This document shows positions 1-7,930 of a DNA stretch of 64,000 nucleotides, in pieces (positions within the stretch are counted from its first letter, which is position 1; every line of letters begins with the position of its first letter). The notes under the pieces are model-generated. The model made no database searches, was not told the origin of the DNA, and saw only the letters and a program-made list of their open reading frames with translations. Source of the DNA: Ramlibacter agri (lineage in GTDB: Bacteria > Pseudomonadota > Gammaproteobacteria > Burkholderiales > Burkholderiaceae_C); the NCBI RefSeq assembly GCF_012927085.1, contig NZ_JABBFX010000002.1:1116001-1180000 (forward strand), in the 5' to 3' direction. The translations under genes were made by a program, and so were the position numbers.

Positions 1-1
1 G

Positions 2-184
2 CCGGTGCGCCAGATGGTGCAGGAGCTCGCCGTCTGGTTCCCGCACCATGCGCAGACCATGGATGCGGCGCTGGCGCTGCACCTGCGCGGCGTCGGCTAC
101 GACATCGAAAGCGGCGAGGTGCTGGCGCCGGATGCGCTGCCCGAGAAGGCCATCGCCGGTTGCGGCAGCATGGCCTGCAGCTAG
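2..184 (+). CDS. C-terminal fragment of an unrecognised protein
   Basis: The window opens inside this reading frame, so only the last 60 codons are visible, ending in TAG. The fragment has a helical, His-containing stretch (VWFPHHAQTMDAALALHL) and ends in a short tail with two cysteines (GCGSMACS). I do not recognise the family. It converges on the DUF427 gene, and the two stop codons overlap (181-184). The frame is open from the first base and has the codon use of a real gene here, but no function can be supported. Confidence 0.5.
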   Translation, partial: PVRQMVQELAVWFPHHAQTMDAALALHLRGVGYDIESGEVLAPDALPEKAIAGCGSMACS

Positions 185-459
185 ACGACCTGCACACCTT
201 TCCAGAACGCGACGCGGTCCTTCACCATCTGCGCCTCCGGCTTCGGGTCGGGGTAGTACCAGACCGCGTCCTGGTTCAGGTCGCCATCGACCAGCAGCGA
301 GTAGTAGCTGGCCTCGCCCTTCCACGGGCAGGTCGTGTGGTGGTTGCTGAAGCTCACGTACTCGCGCTTCAGCGCAGCCGCGGGGAAGTAGTGGTTGCCT
401 TCCACCACGACGGTGTCGTCGCTCTCGGCGATGACCTTGCCTTTCCACATTGCCTTCAT
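181..459 (-). CDS. DUF427 domain protein
   Basis: This 92-residue protein matches the small DUF427 family. It has the characteristic core with HHTTCPWKGEASYYSL and the C-terminal AVWYYPDPKPEA. DUF427 proteins are compact beta folds of unknown biochemical role and are often encoded beside redox or methyltransferase genes. The start is the ATG at 459, with a GGAGA ribosome binding site just upstream. It lies 14 bases downstream of egtD on the same strand, so it is probably the last gene of the egtB-egtD transcript. A role in ergothioneine metabolism is only an inference from this position. Confidence 0.85.
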   Translation of the reverse strand: MKAMWKGKVIAESDDTVVVEGNHYFPAAALKREYVSFSNHHTTCPWKGEASYYSLLVDGDLNQDAVWYYPDPKPEAQMVKDRVAFWKGVQVV

Positions 460-473
460 CTCTTTTCTCCGGT

Positions 474-1457
474 TCAGGGCGCGTGCAGCCAGTGCACGCT
501 GAACAGGCGTTCGGGATCGGTCCACACCGGGCCCGGGCGGAAGCCGGCGCGGCGCGCCAGCTCGCGCAGGCCGTCGATGGTGAACTTGTAGGAGTTCTCG
601 GTGTGCAGGCTCTCGCCCTCGTCGAACTCGAAGCGCTCGCCGCAGACCGTGGCGGCCTGGCGCACGCGGCTGACCAGGTGCATCTCGATGCGTTGCTGCG
701 GCGCGTTGTAGAAGGCGTAGTGCGCGAACTGGTCGAGGTCGAAGCTGGCCCCGAGCTCGCGGTTGGCGCGCGCCAGCAGGTTCAGGTTGAAGGCCGCCGT
801 CACGCCCTGCGCGTCGTTGTAGGCGGCGTGCAATACGCCCGGATCCTTCACCAGGTCCGCGCCCAGCAGCAGCGCGCCGCCGCGCAGCACTTCGGCCGCG
901 CCCTGCAGGAAGGCCAGCGCCTCTTCGGGCGTGAAGTTGCCCAGCGTCGAACCGGGGAAGAAACCGATGCGCCGGCCCGTCGTCGAGGCGGGCAGTGCCA
1001 GCCCCTGCGTGTAGTCGGCCACCACCGGCTGCACGTCGAGCTTCGGGAATTCGGCGCGCAGCAGCACGGCGGCCTCGGCCAGGTGCTCGCCCGAGATGTC
1101 GATGGGCAGGTAGCGCGCCGGCGCCTCGAAGGCCTGCAGCAGCAGCCGCACCTTGCGCAGCGAGCCGGCGCCGAACTCCACGATCTCCGCCCGCGGGCCG
1201 GCCAGCCGCGCGATCTCCGGCACGCACTGCTGCAGGATGCGCAACTCGGTGCGCGTCGGGTAGTACTCCGGCAACTCGCAGATGCGGTCGAACAGGTGCG
1301 AGCCGGTCGCGTCGTAGAAGTACTTGGGCGAAATCGTGCGGGGCCGGTGCGCCAGCGCACCCGCCAGGTCGCGGCCGAAGGCCGTGTCGGCGGCGCGGCG
1401 CAGCGTGGGCGCGACCGGCGCTTCGCCGGTGCGTTGGACGAACGAGGAGATCAGCAT
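474..1457 (-). CDS. egtD: L-histidine N-alpha-methyltransferase EgtD
   Basis: EgtD transfers three methyl groups from S-adenosylmethionine to the alpha-amino group of histidine, giving hercynine, the first step of ergothioneine synthesis. The 327-residue length is normal for the family. Visible features are the SAM-binding EFGAGSLRKVRLLL near residue 90, the tyrosine-rich LPEYYPTRTE that contributes to the histidine pocket, the FFPGSTLGNF loop, and HTENSYKF near the C-terminus, whose Glu and Ser contact the substrate amine. The ATG at 1457 lies inside the end of egtB (7-base overlap), so translation is probably coupled. The product is cytosolic. Confidence 0.96.
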   Translation of the reverse strand: MLISSFVQRTGEAPVAPTLRRAADTAFGRDLAGALAHRPRTISPKYFYDATGSHLFDRICELPEYYPTRTELRILQQCVPEIARLAGPRAEIVEFGAGSLRKVRLLLQAFEAPARYLPIDISGEHLAEAAVLLRAEFPKLDVQPVVADYTQGLALPASTTGRRIGFFPGSTLGNFTPEEALAFLQGAAEVLRGGALLLGADLVKDPGVLHAAYNDAQGVTAAFNLNLLARANRELGASFDLDQFAHYAFYNAPQQRIEMHLVSRVRQAATVCGERFEFDEGESLHTENSYKFTIDGLRELARRAGFRPGPVWTDPERLFSVHWLHAP

Positions 1458-2713
1458 GCAGCGTCCCTGGCCAGGCGCAGGCCCGTGAATTGCCAGCGCG
1501 CGGCCGGCGGGAAGAAATTGCGGTAGGTCGCGCGGGCATGGCCCGGCGGCGTCGCCACGCTGCCACCGCGCAGCACGAGCTGGCCCACCATGAACTTGCC
1601 GTTGTATTCGGCGACGGCGCCGCTCCAGGGCTGGAAGCCCGGGTACGGGTCGTAGGAAGAGCGCGTCCACTGCCACACGTGGCCGGTCGCCTGGCGCATG
1701 CCGGGCAGCGCGCTGGCCGCTTCCCACTCGGCTTCGGTGGGCAGGCGGGCGCCGGCCCATTGCGCATAGGCGGCGGCCTCGTAGAAGCTCAGTTGCGCCA
1801 CCGGCGCGGCCGGGTCGAGCGGCCGCACGCCATGCAGGCCGTACACCTGCCAGTGCGGCGCCGGCGCGCGCGGGTCGTCCGGCGCGAGCCAGTAGACCGG
1901 GTGCTGCCAGCCCTGCGCCTGCACCTGCGCCCAGCCATCGGACAGCCACAGGCCCGGCTGCCGGTAACCGCCATCGGCGATGAACTCCGCGTACTCGCCG
2001 CAAGTCACCAGGCGGTCGGCGATGCGGCAGGGCTGCAGCCACACGCGATGGCGCGGCGTCTCGTTGTCGAAGGCGAAGTCCGCGCCCGCATGCCCGATCT
2101 CCACCGCGCCCTCGGCCAGCTCCAGCCAGCCCAGCGCCGGCACGCTCTCGGCAAGATGCAGCGGCGCCGCGGCTTGCGGCTGCGCGGCCGGCAACAGCGG
2201 GTTGCAGGACAGCGCGTGCAGGATGTCGGTGAGGATCAGCTCCTGGTGCTGCTGCTCGTGCTGCAGGCCGAGCTCCATCAAAGGCTGCAGCGTAGCCCAG
2301 AGTTCAGCGCCGGCGCGTTCGATCAGTTGCGCGATCGCGGCATCGACGTGCGCGCGATAGCGATGCACCTCGTCCAGCCCGGGGCGCGTCAGCAGCCCGC
2401 GCTGCGGCCGCGGATGGCGCGGGCCCAGCGACTCGTAGTAGGAGTTGAAGAGGAAGAAGAAGCGCTCGTCGAAGGGCCGGTAGCCGGCCGCGTGCGGCTG
2501 CAGCACCACGGCTTCGAAGAACCAGCTGGTGTGCGCCAGGTGCCACTTGGTCGGGCTGGCATCCGGCATGGACTGGATGCACTGGTCCTCGGGGGACAGC
2601 GGCGCGGCCAGGGCCATGCTGCGCTCGCGGACGGCGGCGTAGCGATCTGCCAGCGGCCGGCGTGCAGGGTCGCAGGCCGCTGCCGCCGCAGCGGTGGAGG
2701 GGTTCAAGGACAT
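1451..2713 (-). CDS. egtB: Ergothioneine sulfoxide synthase EgtB
   Basis: EgtB is a non-haem iron enzyme that joins hercynine to a thiol donor with O2 to make the sulfoxide intermediate of ergothioneine. The 420-residue protein has an N-terminal DinB-like helical domain carrying the iron ligands (WHLAHTSWFFE and LQHEQQHQE) and a C-terminal formylglycine-generating-enzyme-like domain (ARLPTEAEWEAA, RGGSVATP, YRNFFPP). It is the first gene of egtB-egtD-DUF427. No egtA or egtC is nearby, so cysteine rather than gamma-glutamylcysteine could be the donor, as known for some bacterial EgtBs; the sequence alone does not decide this. Confidence 0.95.
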   Translation of the reverse strand: MSLNPSTAAAAAACDPARRPLADRYAAVRERSMALAAPLSPEDQCIQSMPDASPTKWHLAHTSWFFEAVVLQPHAAGYRPFDERFFFLFNSYYESLGPRHPRPQRGLLTRPGLDEVHRYRAHVDAAIAQLIERAGAELWATLQPLMELGLQHEQQHQELILTDILHALSCNPLLPAAQPQAAAPLHLAESVPALGWLELAEGAVEIGHAGADFAFDNETPRHRVWLQPCRIADRLVTCGEYAEFIADGGYRQPGLWLSDGWAQVQAQGWQHPVYWLAPDDPRAPAPHWQVYGLHGVRPLDPAAPVAQLSFYEAAAYAQWAGARLPTEAEWEAASALPGMRQATGHVWQWTRSSYDPYPGFQPWSGAVAEYNGKFMVGQLVLRGGSVATPPGHARATYRNFFPPAARWQFTGLRLARDAAC

Positions 2714-2765
2714 GTGGGGAACAGTCGTTTGCGCCGGCCGGGGCCATTACAGCACAGCGGGCGAT

Positions 2766-3167
2766 TCACTGGCGGTTGGCCATGCCATGCACGGCTACTT
2801 CATCGCGCCATTGGCGCCAGTTGCCCCAGCGGCTCGGGCTGTCATCGACCCGCACGAACAGCACGGCTTCGCCGCAGGCCGACCAGCGGGCGCAGTTGTC
2901 CTTCCACTTGCGCACCTGCCCAGGCGGCACGTAGAGGAAGACCGTCTTCGCATTGGCCGGAATGAAGGCGCGGCCCGCCAGCACGGGCTGGGCGTAGATC
3001 ACCGGCGGCGGCACCGGGCCGCGCACCTCGATGCGGCCGTACACGCCGGGGCGCAAGGGGCCGCCCGCGGTGAGGTTGCGGTAATCGCCATGGGGTCCTT
3101 GCGCCGCGGCGGGGACCGTGGCCAGGAGGGCGAGGCTGGAAAAAATGGCCAGGCGGCTCGTGTTCAT
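2766..3167 (-). CDS. Small secreted protein of unknown function
   Basis: This 133-residue protein starts with a Sec signal peptide (MNTSRLAIFSSLALLATVPAAAQ, cleavage probably after AAA or AAQ). The mature part has a Pro/Gly-rich stretch (GGPLRPGVYGRIEVRGPVPP) and a Trp- and Cys-containing C-terminus (WKDNCARWSACGEAV, WGNWRQWRDE), so a disulfide in the periplasm is plausible. The ATG at 3167 has an AAGGAG site just upstream. It lies 52 bases upstream of egtB on the same strand and could be cotranscribed. I do not recognise a named domain. Confidence 0.75.
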   Translation of the reverse strand: MNTSRLAIFSSLALLATVPAAAQGPHGDYRNLTAGGPLRPGVYGRIEVRGPVPPPVIYAQPVLAGRAFIPANAKTVFLYVPPGQVRKWKDNCARWSACGEAVLFVRVDDSPSRWGNWRQWRDEVAVHGMANRQ

Positions 3168-3279
3168 CGCAGAGCTCCTTGGGGAACGGCCCAGTTCTAC
3201 CCAAGCTCTGCCGAATGGCCATGTAGGACCAGACGGACAATCCGGCGAGGACAAACCCTGCGCCGAGTGCCGAAAGTAC

Positions 3280-4299
3280 TCAGCCGTACCGTCTTCGGGC
3301 CAGTTCCGCGCCCTCCGCCAGCGCCTTCAGCTTGCGCTGCGCCACTTCGCGGTCCATGGGCGCCAGCCCGCAATTGCTGCAGGGGAACAGGCGCTCGCGG
3401 GCGACGAACTGCAGCGCGCGGCCGATGGTGTCGGCAACCTCCTCGGGCGTCTCCACGGTGTCGCTCGCCACGTCGATCACGCCGACGAGCACGTCCTTGC
3501 CGGCCAGCAGCTTCATCAGGTCCGGCGGCACGTGCGAGTGGTAGCACTCCAGGCTGACCTGCCGGATCGCGCTTTGCGCCAGCGCCGGGAACACCTGCTC
3601 GTACTGCCGCCACTCTTCGCCCAGCGTGTTCTTCCAGGCGATGTTCGCGTCGATGCCGTAGCCGTAGCAGATGTGGACGGCCGTCAGGCAGGTGAGGCCC
3701 TGGGCCGCGCGCTCCAGCGCCTGCACGCCCCACTGCGCCGCTTCCTTCATGTAGACGTTGAAGGCCGGCTCGTCGAACTGGATCACGTCCACGCCGTCGG
3801 CCTGCAAGGCCAGCGCCTCCTGGTTCAGCAGTTCGGCGAAGGCAAAGGCCAGCTTCACGCGATCGCCGTAGTAGCGGTCGGCCACCGTGTCGACGATGGT
3901 CATCGGCCCCGGCAAGGTGAACTTGAGCTTGCGGCTGGTGTGGGCGCGCGCCAGCTGCGCCTCGAAGGCGTGCACCCGGCCTTTCAGGCGCAGCGGCGCC
4001 ACCACCTGCGGCACCATCGCCTTGTAGCGGTCGTTGCGGATGCCCATTTCGACCTTGTGAGCGAAGTCGATGCCGTCGACCTGCTCCAGGAAACCGTGCA
4101 CGAAGTGCTGGCGCGACTGTTCGCCGTCGGTGACGATGTCCAGCCCGGCATCCTCCTGCGCCTTGATCCACAGCAGCGTGGCGTCGGCCTTGGCCTGGCG
4201 CAGCTCCTCGCCCTCGGCGCGCCAGCGCGGCCAGAGCTTGTGGGTTTCCGCCAGCCAGGCGGGCTTGGGCAGGCTGCCGGCAATGGAAGTGGGGAACAT
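3280..4299 (-). CDS. MetE-like cobalamin-independent methionine synthase core protein
   Basis: The 339-residue protein matches only the C-terminal catalytic barrel of MetE, so it is a stand-alone core protein, about half of full-length MetE (roughly 750 residues). The zinc and homocysteine site is intact: VHICYG gives His and Cys, QVSLECYHSH gives the Glu, and PCSNCGLAP gives the last Cys. The methyl donor is not known for this short form; it may be methyltetrahydrofolate or a corrinoid protein rather than the polyglutamated folate of full MetE. The ATG at 4299 has a GAGGAG site upstream. It stands alone, 112 bases from the next gene on its strand. Confidence 0.88.
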   Translation of the reverse strand: MFPTSIAGSLPKPAWLAETHKLWPRWRAEGEELRQAKADATLLWIKAQEDAGLDIVTDGEQSRQHFVHGFLEQVDGIDFAHKVEMGIRNDRYKAMVPQVVAPLRLKGRVHAFEAQLARAHTSRKLKFTLPGPMTIVDTVADRYYGDRVKLAFAFAELLNQEALALQADGVDVIQFDEPAFNVYMKEAAQWGVQALERAAQGLTCLTAVHICYGYGIDANIAWKNTLGEEWRQYEQVFPALAQSAIRQVSLECYHSHVPPDLMKLLAGKDVLVGVIDVASDTVETPEEVADTIGRALQFVARERLFPCSNCGLAPMDREVAQRKLKALAEGAELARRRYG

Positions 4300-4380
4300 G
4301 GGGTGTCTCCTCGTGCGATTCCCCATCATGGCGGATAGGCCGCAAGCGGCGCCAGCCCGTATCATTCCCGCTTGACTCCC

Positions 4381-4788
4381 ATGCTGCGCGACCTGCCGGA
4401 TCCGGAAAGGGCCAAGCCCTGCGTGCTCGTCATCGACGATGACGAGGCGGTCGCCTGGGCCATCGCCGGGCGGCTGGGCCGCGACTTCCGCGTGGTCGGT
4501 GTGAGCGACCCGTCGCAGGCCGTGACCCTGGCGCGCGAACTGCGGCCGGGCGTCATCCTGTGCGACATCAGCATGCCGCGCATGACCGGCGACGAGGTGG
4601 CTTTCGCGCTGTCGCAGGACATCGCGACCGCCCAGATCCCCTTCGTCTACCTCACCGCGCTGGTCTCGCCGGAAGAAGGCATGGAACTCGACGCCGTGTT
4701 CGGCGACCACCCGGCCGTCTCCAAGAGCGCGACCACCGAGGAACTGCGCGAGGTGATCGCGTGGGCCTTGGGCATCGACGACGATTGA
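4381..4788 (+). CDS. Stand-alone response regulator receiver domain (CheY-like)
   Basis: A single receiver domain of about 135 residues. The acidic pocket (VLVIDDDEA), the phospho-acceptor Asp in LCDISMPRMTGDE, the switch Thr in YLTAL and the conserved Lys in AVSKSAT are all present, so it should be phosphorylatable. No output domain follows. The ATG at 4381 is preferred; an in-frame TTG at 4372 would add three residues. It ends directly against the convergent flavin monooxygenase gene. No histidine kinase is nearby, so its partner is unknown; it may act by protein-protein contact like CheY or SpoF. Confidence 0.88.
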   Translation: MLRDLPDPERAKPCVLVIDDDEAVAWAIAGRLGRDFRVVGVSDPSQAVTLARELRPGVILCDISMPRMTGDEVAFALSQDIATAQIPFVYLTALVSPEEGMELDAVFGDHPAVSKSATTEELREVIAWALGIDDD

Positions 4789-5796
4789 TCAGGCGAGCGC
4801 GAATTCGCGCGCCAACAATTCGTACGACCGCCGCTGCGCCGCCGGATCCCAGGTCCAGGTGATCACCACGACCTCGTCCACCTCCAGCTCCTGCGCCAGC
4901 GCGCGCAGCCGCGCCGCCACCTGCGCGCCCGTGCCGACCATCGCCTTGCGCCGCAGCTGCTGGCGATAGGCCTGTTCGCCCTCGTTGTACGCGCGCTGCG
5001 CCAGTTGCGGCGGCTGCAGCGGGCCGTAGCGGCCGCTGTTGCGGTCGATGCGCGCACGCTCGCGGCTGCCGAACAGGTGCCAGGCCTCCTCTTCGCTGTC
5101 GGCGGCCAGTGCCCACACGCAGATCGTCGCCGCCGGTTGCGCCAGCAGCCCGGGCTGGAAGCTGTGGCGATACAGCTCCAGCGCCTGCGCGCAGCCCTCG
5201 CCGTCGGTGATGAAGTGCGCGAACGCATACGGCATGCCGAAGTGGCCGGCCAGCTGCGCGCCATAGCCGGAGCTGCCCAGCATCCACAGTTGCGGCGCGG
5301 TCGCGCCCATGGGATGCGCATGGATGCCGCGGCCCGGATGGCCTTCCGGCAACTCGGCTCCGCTCACCCAGGCCTGCAGCTCCTGCACCTGCTGCGGGAA
5401 GTTGTCGGACGCGCGCGGGTCCGGGTTCAGCAGCTGGGCGGTGCGGTAGTCGCTGCCCGGTGCACGGCCGACGCCGAGGTCGATGCGGCCCGGCGCCAGC
5501 GCATCCAGCACCCGGAACTGTTCCGCGACCTTGAAGGCCGAATAGTGCGGCAGCATCACGCCGGCGCTGCCGATGCGGATGCTTTGCGTGCGCGCGGCGA
5601 TGGCCGCCATCAGCACCTCGGGCGCGGTGCCGACGATCGACGGCAGGCTGTGGTGCTCGCTGAGCCAGAAGCGGCGGTAGCCGAGCGCTTCGCAATGCTG
5701 TGCCAGCGCCAGGGTGTCACGGATGGACTGGTCCTGCGGGACGCCGGCGCGCGCGACGGACTGGTCCAGGACCGAGAGGCTCAAGGGAGTCGACAT
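4789..5796 (-). CDS. LLM-class flavin-dependent oxidoreductase (MsnO8-type)
   Basis: A 335-residue luciferase-like monooxygenase. The N-terminal SLSVLDQSVARAG, the WLSEHHSLPSI motif, the phosphate-binding IRIGSAGVMLPHYSAF and the GVGRAPGSDYRT loop are typical of the bacterial luciferase superfamily, subgroup MsnO8, which uses reduced FMN supplied by a separate reductase. The substrate cannot be read from sequence. The ATG at 5796 leaves 55 bases to the divergent NDH-2 gene, so the two probably share a promoter region. The protein is cytosolic. Confidence 0.9.
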   Translation of the reverse strand: MSTPLSLSVLDQSVARAGVPQDQSIRDTLALAQHCEALGYRRFWLSEHHSLPSIVGTAPEVLMAAIAARTQSIRIGSAGVMLPHYSAFKVAEQFRVLDALAPGRIDLGVGRAPGSDYRTAQLLNPDPRASDNFPQQVQELQAWVSGAELPEGHPGRGIHAHPMGATAPQLWMLGSSGYGAQLAGHFGMPYAFAHFITDGEGCAQALELYRHSFQPGLLAQPAATICVWALAADSEEEAWHLFGSRERARIDRNSGRYGPLQPPQLAQRAYNEGEQAYRQQLRRKAMVGTGAQVAARLRALAQELEVDEVVVITWTWDPAAQRRSYELLAREFALA

Positions 5797-5851
5797 GCGC
5801 CGGATTGTGCGGTGCCCGGCGGCAACGCGCGGCTTTCCGCATAATTCCCGC

Positions 5852-7186
5852 ATGCCCAAGAACGAGAACCCAGGGCTCCGCAGCAAGGTGTTGATCGTCG
5901 GTTGCGGCTTCGGCGGCCTGGAGGCCGCGCGGGCCCTGGCCCACGCGCCGGTGGACATCACGCTGGTGGACCGCGCCAACCACCACCTGTTCCAGCCGCT
6001 CCTGTACCAGGTGGCGACCGCCGGCCTCTCGGCGCCCGCCATCGCGGCGCCCGTGCGCTTCCTGTTCCGCAAGCAGCCCAACGTCACTTCCCTGCTCGGC
6101 GAAGTGGGCGCCATCGATGCCGCGCAGAAGCAGGCCCGCCTCATCGACGGCAGCGCGCTGCCCTACGACCACCTCATCGTCGCGGCCGGCGCCACCCACA
6201 GCTATTTCGGCCACGACGAATGGTCCGCGCATGCACCGGGCCTGAAGACGCTGGAAGATGCCTTCGAGATCCGCCGCCGGCTGCTGCTCGCCTTCGAGTC
6301 GGCCGAGAAGGAAAGCGATCCGGCGCGGCGCGAGGCCTGGCTCACCTTCGTCGTCATCGGCGGCGGCCCGACCGGCGTGGAGATGGCGGGCACGATGGCG
6401 GAGATCGCGCGGCACACCTTGCCGGGCGAGTTCCGCCACATCGATCCTGCGCGCGCCCGCATCGTGCTGGTGGAAGGCAGCCCGCGCGTGCTGCAGGCCA
6501 TGCCCGAGTCGCTGAGCGCGAGCGCGCAGCACCAGCTGGAACGGCTGGGCGTGGAAGTGCACGTGAACGCGCGCGTGACGGGCATCGACGCCGAAGGGCT
6601 GGACGTGGACCCGGCCGGCGATGCCCCGGCCTATCGCATCGCCGCGCGCTGCATCGTGTGGGCGGCTGGTGTCGCGGCCTCGCCGCTGGGCCGCCAGCTG
6701 GCCGAGGCGACGGGCACGCAGGTCGACCGCGCCGGCCGCGTGGTGGTGCTGCCGGACCTGAGCCTGCCCGGGCATCCGGAGATCAGCGTGATCGGCGACC
6801 TGGCCGCCGCGCAAAGCCACGCGCCCGGGCGCGAGCCCAGGCCGGTGCCGGGCGTGTCACCGGCGGCCAAGCAGATGGGCCGCACGGCGGCCGGCAACAT
6901 CGAGCGGCGGCTGCGCGGCGAAGCGACGCAGGCCTTCCGCTATCGCGACTACGGCAACCTCGCCACCATCGGCCGCAATTCGGCCGTGGTGGACCTGGCC
7001 ACGCCGGTCGGGCCGGTGCGCTTCAGCGGCGTCTCCGCCTGGCTGTTCTGGCTGTTCGCCCACATCTACTTCCTGATCGGTTTCCGCAACCGCCTGGTCG
7101 TGCTGTTCGACTGGGCCTCGGCGTACTGGAGCGCGCAGCGCTATGCGCGGGTGGTGGCAGGCATCAAGCCAGCGCGCTCACCCTGA
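5852..7186 (+). CDS. Type II NADH dehydrogenase-like FAD oxidoreductase
   Basis: The 444-residue protein has two Rossmann nucleotide folds: an N-terminal FAD site (VLIVGCGFGGLEAARAL) and an internal NAD(P)H site (FVVIGGGPTGVEMAGTMAEI). HHLFQPLLYQVATAGLS is diagnostic for NDH-2. The C-terminus has a hydrophobic amphipathic segment (WLFWLFAHIYFLIGFRNR) that would attach it to the inner membrane, where NDH-2 passes electrons from NADH to quinone without pumping protons. The ATG at 5852 matches the family's N-terminus. It ends 3 bases from the convergent YciI gene. Confidence 0.93.
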   Translation: MPKNENPGLRSKVLIVGCGFGGLEAARALAHAPVDITLVDRANHHLFQPLLYQVATAGLSAPAIAAPVRFLFRKQPNVTSLLGEVGAIDAAQKQARLIDGSALPYDHLIVAAGATHSYFGHDEWSAHAPGLKTLEDAFEIRRRLLLAFESAEKESDPARREAWLTFVVIGGGPTGVEMAGTMAEIARHTLPGEFRHIDPARARIVLVEGSPRVLQAMPESLSASAQHQLERLGVEVHVNARVTGIDAEGLDVDPAGDAPAYRIAARCIVWAAGVAASPLGRQLAEATGTQVDRAGRVVVLPDLSLPGHPEISVIGDLAAAQSHAPGREPRPVPGVSPAAKQMGRTAAGNIERRLRGEATQAFRYRDYGNLATIGRNSAVVDLATPVGPVRFSGVSAWLFWLFAHIYFLIGFRNRLVVLFDWASAYWSAQRYARVVAGIKPARSP

Positions 7187-7189
7187 CGC

Positions 7190-7456
7190 TCAAGCCAACG
7201 CCTCGTTCCAGTCGTGGAAGCTGCACTTGCCGACCACGCCATTCAGCATGAACGGGTCGTCGCGCGCGAACTCCTCGGCCGCGGCGCGTGAAGTGAACAC
7301 GCCCATGGCGCCCACCGGCGGGCTGCCGTAAGGCCCGGCCATCAGCAGCACGCCACGGCCATGGAACTCGCGCAGGCGCGCCTGGTGGGCGGCGATGTTG
7401 GCCGGCAGGCGCGGCAGGCCGTCTTCCGCCAGCTCGTAGAACATCAGGACCTTCAT
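7190..7456 (-). CDS. YciI-like protein
   Basis: An 88-residue ferredoxin-like alpha-beta-barrel protein of the YCII family. It has the family pattern of His in NIAAHQARLREF, the central GRGVLLMAGPYG and Asp in FARDDPFML, the residues thought to form the active-site pair. Cellular roles of this family are mostly unknown, although some members act in aromatic degradation. The ATG at 7456 sits 57 bases from the divergent DUF488 gene. Nothing in the context points to a substrate. Confidence 0.85.
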   Translation of the reverse strand: MKVLMFYELAEDGLPRLPANIAAHQARLREFHGRGVLLMAGPYGSPPVGAMGVFTSRAAAEEFARDDPFMLNGVVGKCSFHDWNEALA

Positions 7457-7513
7457 GGCGACTCCTCTCGGCCACAGGACCCCACAGTATGGAACCTGCT
7501 ACGCTTGCGCGCC

Positions 7514-7900
7514 ATGGCCGTCCGTATCGTCCGCTTGGGCACCCCGCGCGCACCGGGGGAAGGCCTGCGCATCGGCACCGTCCGCCGGCCGCCGCGCGGC
7601 GTGCCGAAGGCGGAGTTCGCCAGCCGCGACTTCTACGACGTCTGGCTGCCCGGCCTCTCGCCCAGCGCCGAGCTGGTGACGCAGGCGCTCGCCGCCGAGG
7701 ACGAGAAGGAGTGGCAGGCCTTCCGCCGCAAGTACGTCGCCGAGATGAAGCAGCCCGAGCCCAGCCGCGTGCTCGACCTCCTGGCCGCGATGTCGCGCCA
7801 CGGGGCCTTCTCGGTGGGTTGCTATTGCGAGAACGAGGCGAGGTGCCATCGCTCGATCCTGCGGGAGTTGCTGCAAGAGCGCGGGGCGGAGATCGCGTAG
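7514..7900 (+). CDS. DUF488 family protein
   Basis: A 128-residue protein with the DUF488 signature. The N-terminal VRIVRLGTPRAPGEGLRIGTV stretch is followed by FYDVWLPGLSPS, and the C-terminal SVGCYCENEARCHRSILRELL carries the conserved Cys-rich motif of this family. The function is unknown; the conserved cysteines suggest a redox or nucleic-acid-linked role, but this is speculation. The ATG at 7514 is the only good start. It is convergent with the downstream potassium channel gene. Confidence 0.85.
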   Translation: MAVRIVRLGTPRAPGEGLRIGTVRRPPRGVPKAEFASRDFYDVWLPGLSPSAELVTQALAAEDEKEWQAFRRKYVAEMKQPEPSRVLDLLAAMSRHGAFSVGCYCENEARCHRSILRELLQERGAEIA

Positions 7901-7930
7901 CCAGCTGGGGTGGCCTGTGGCCGACCCAGC

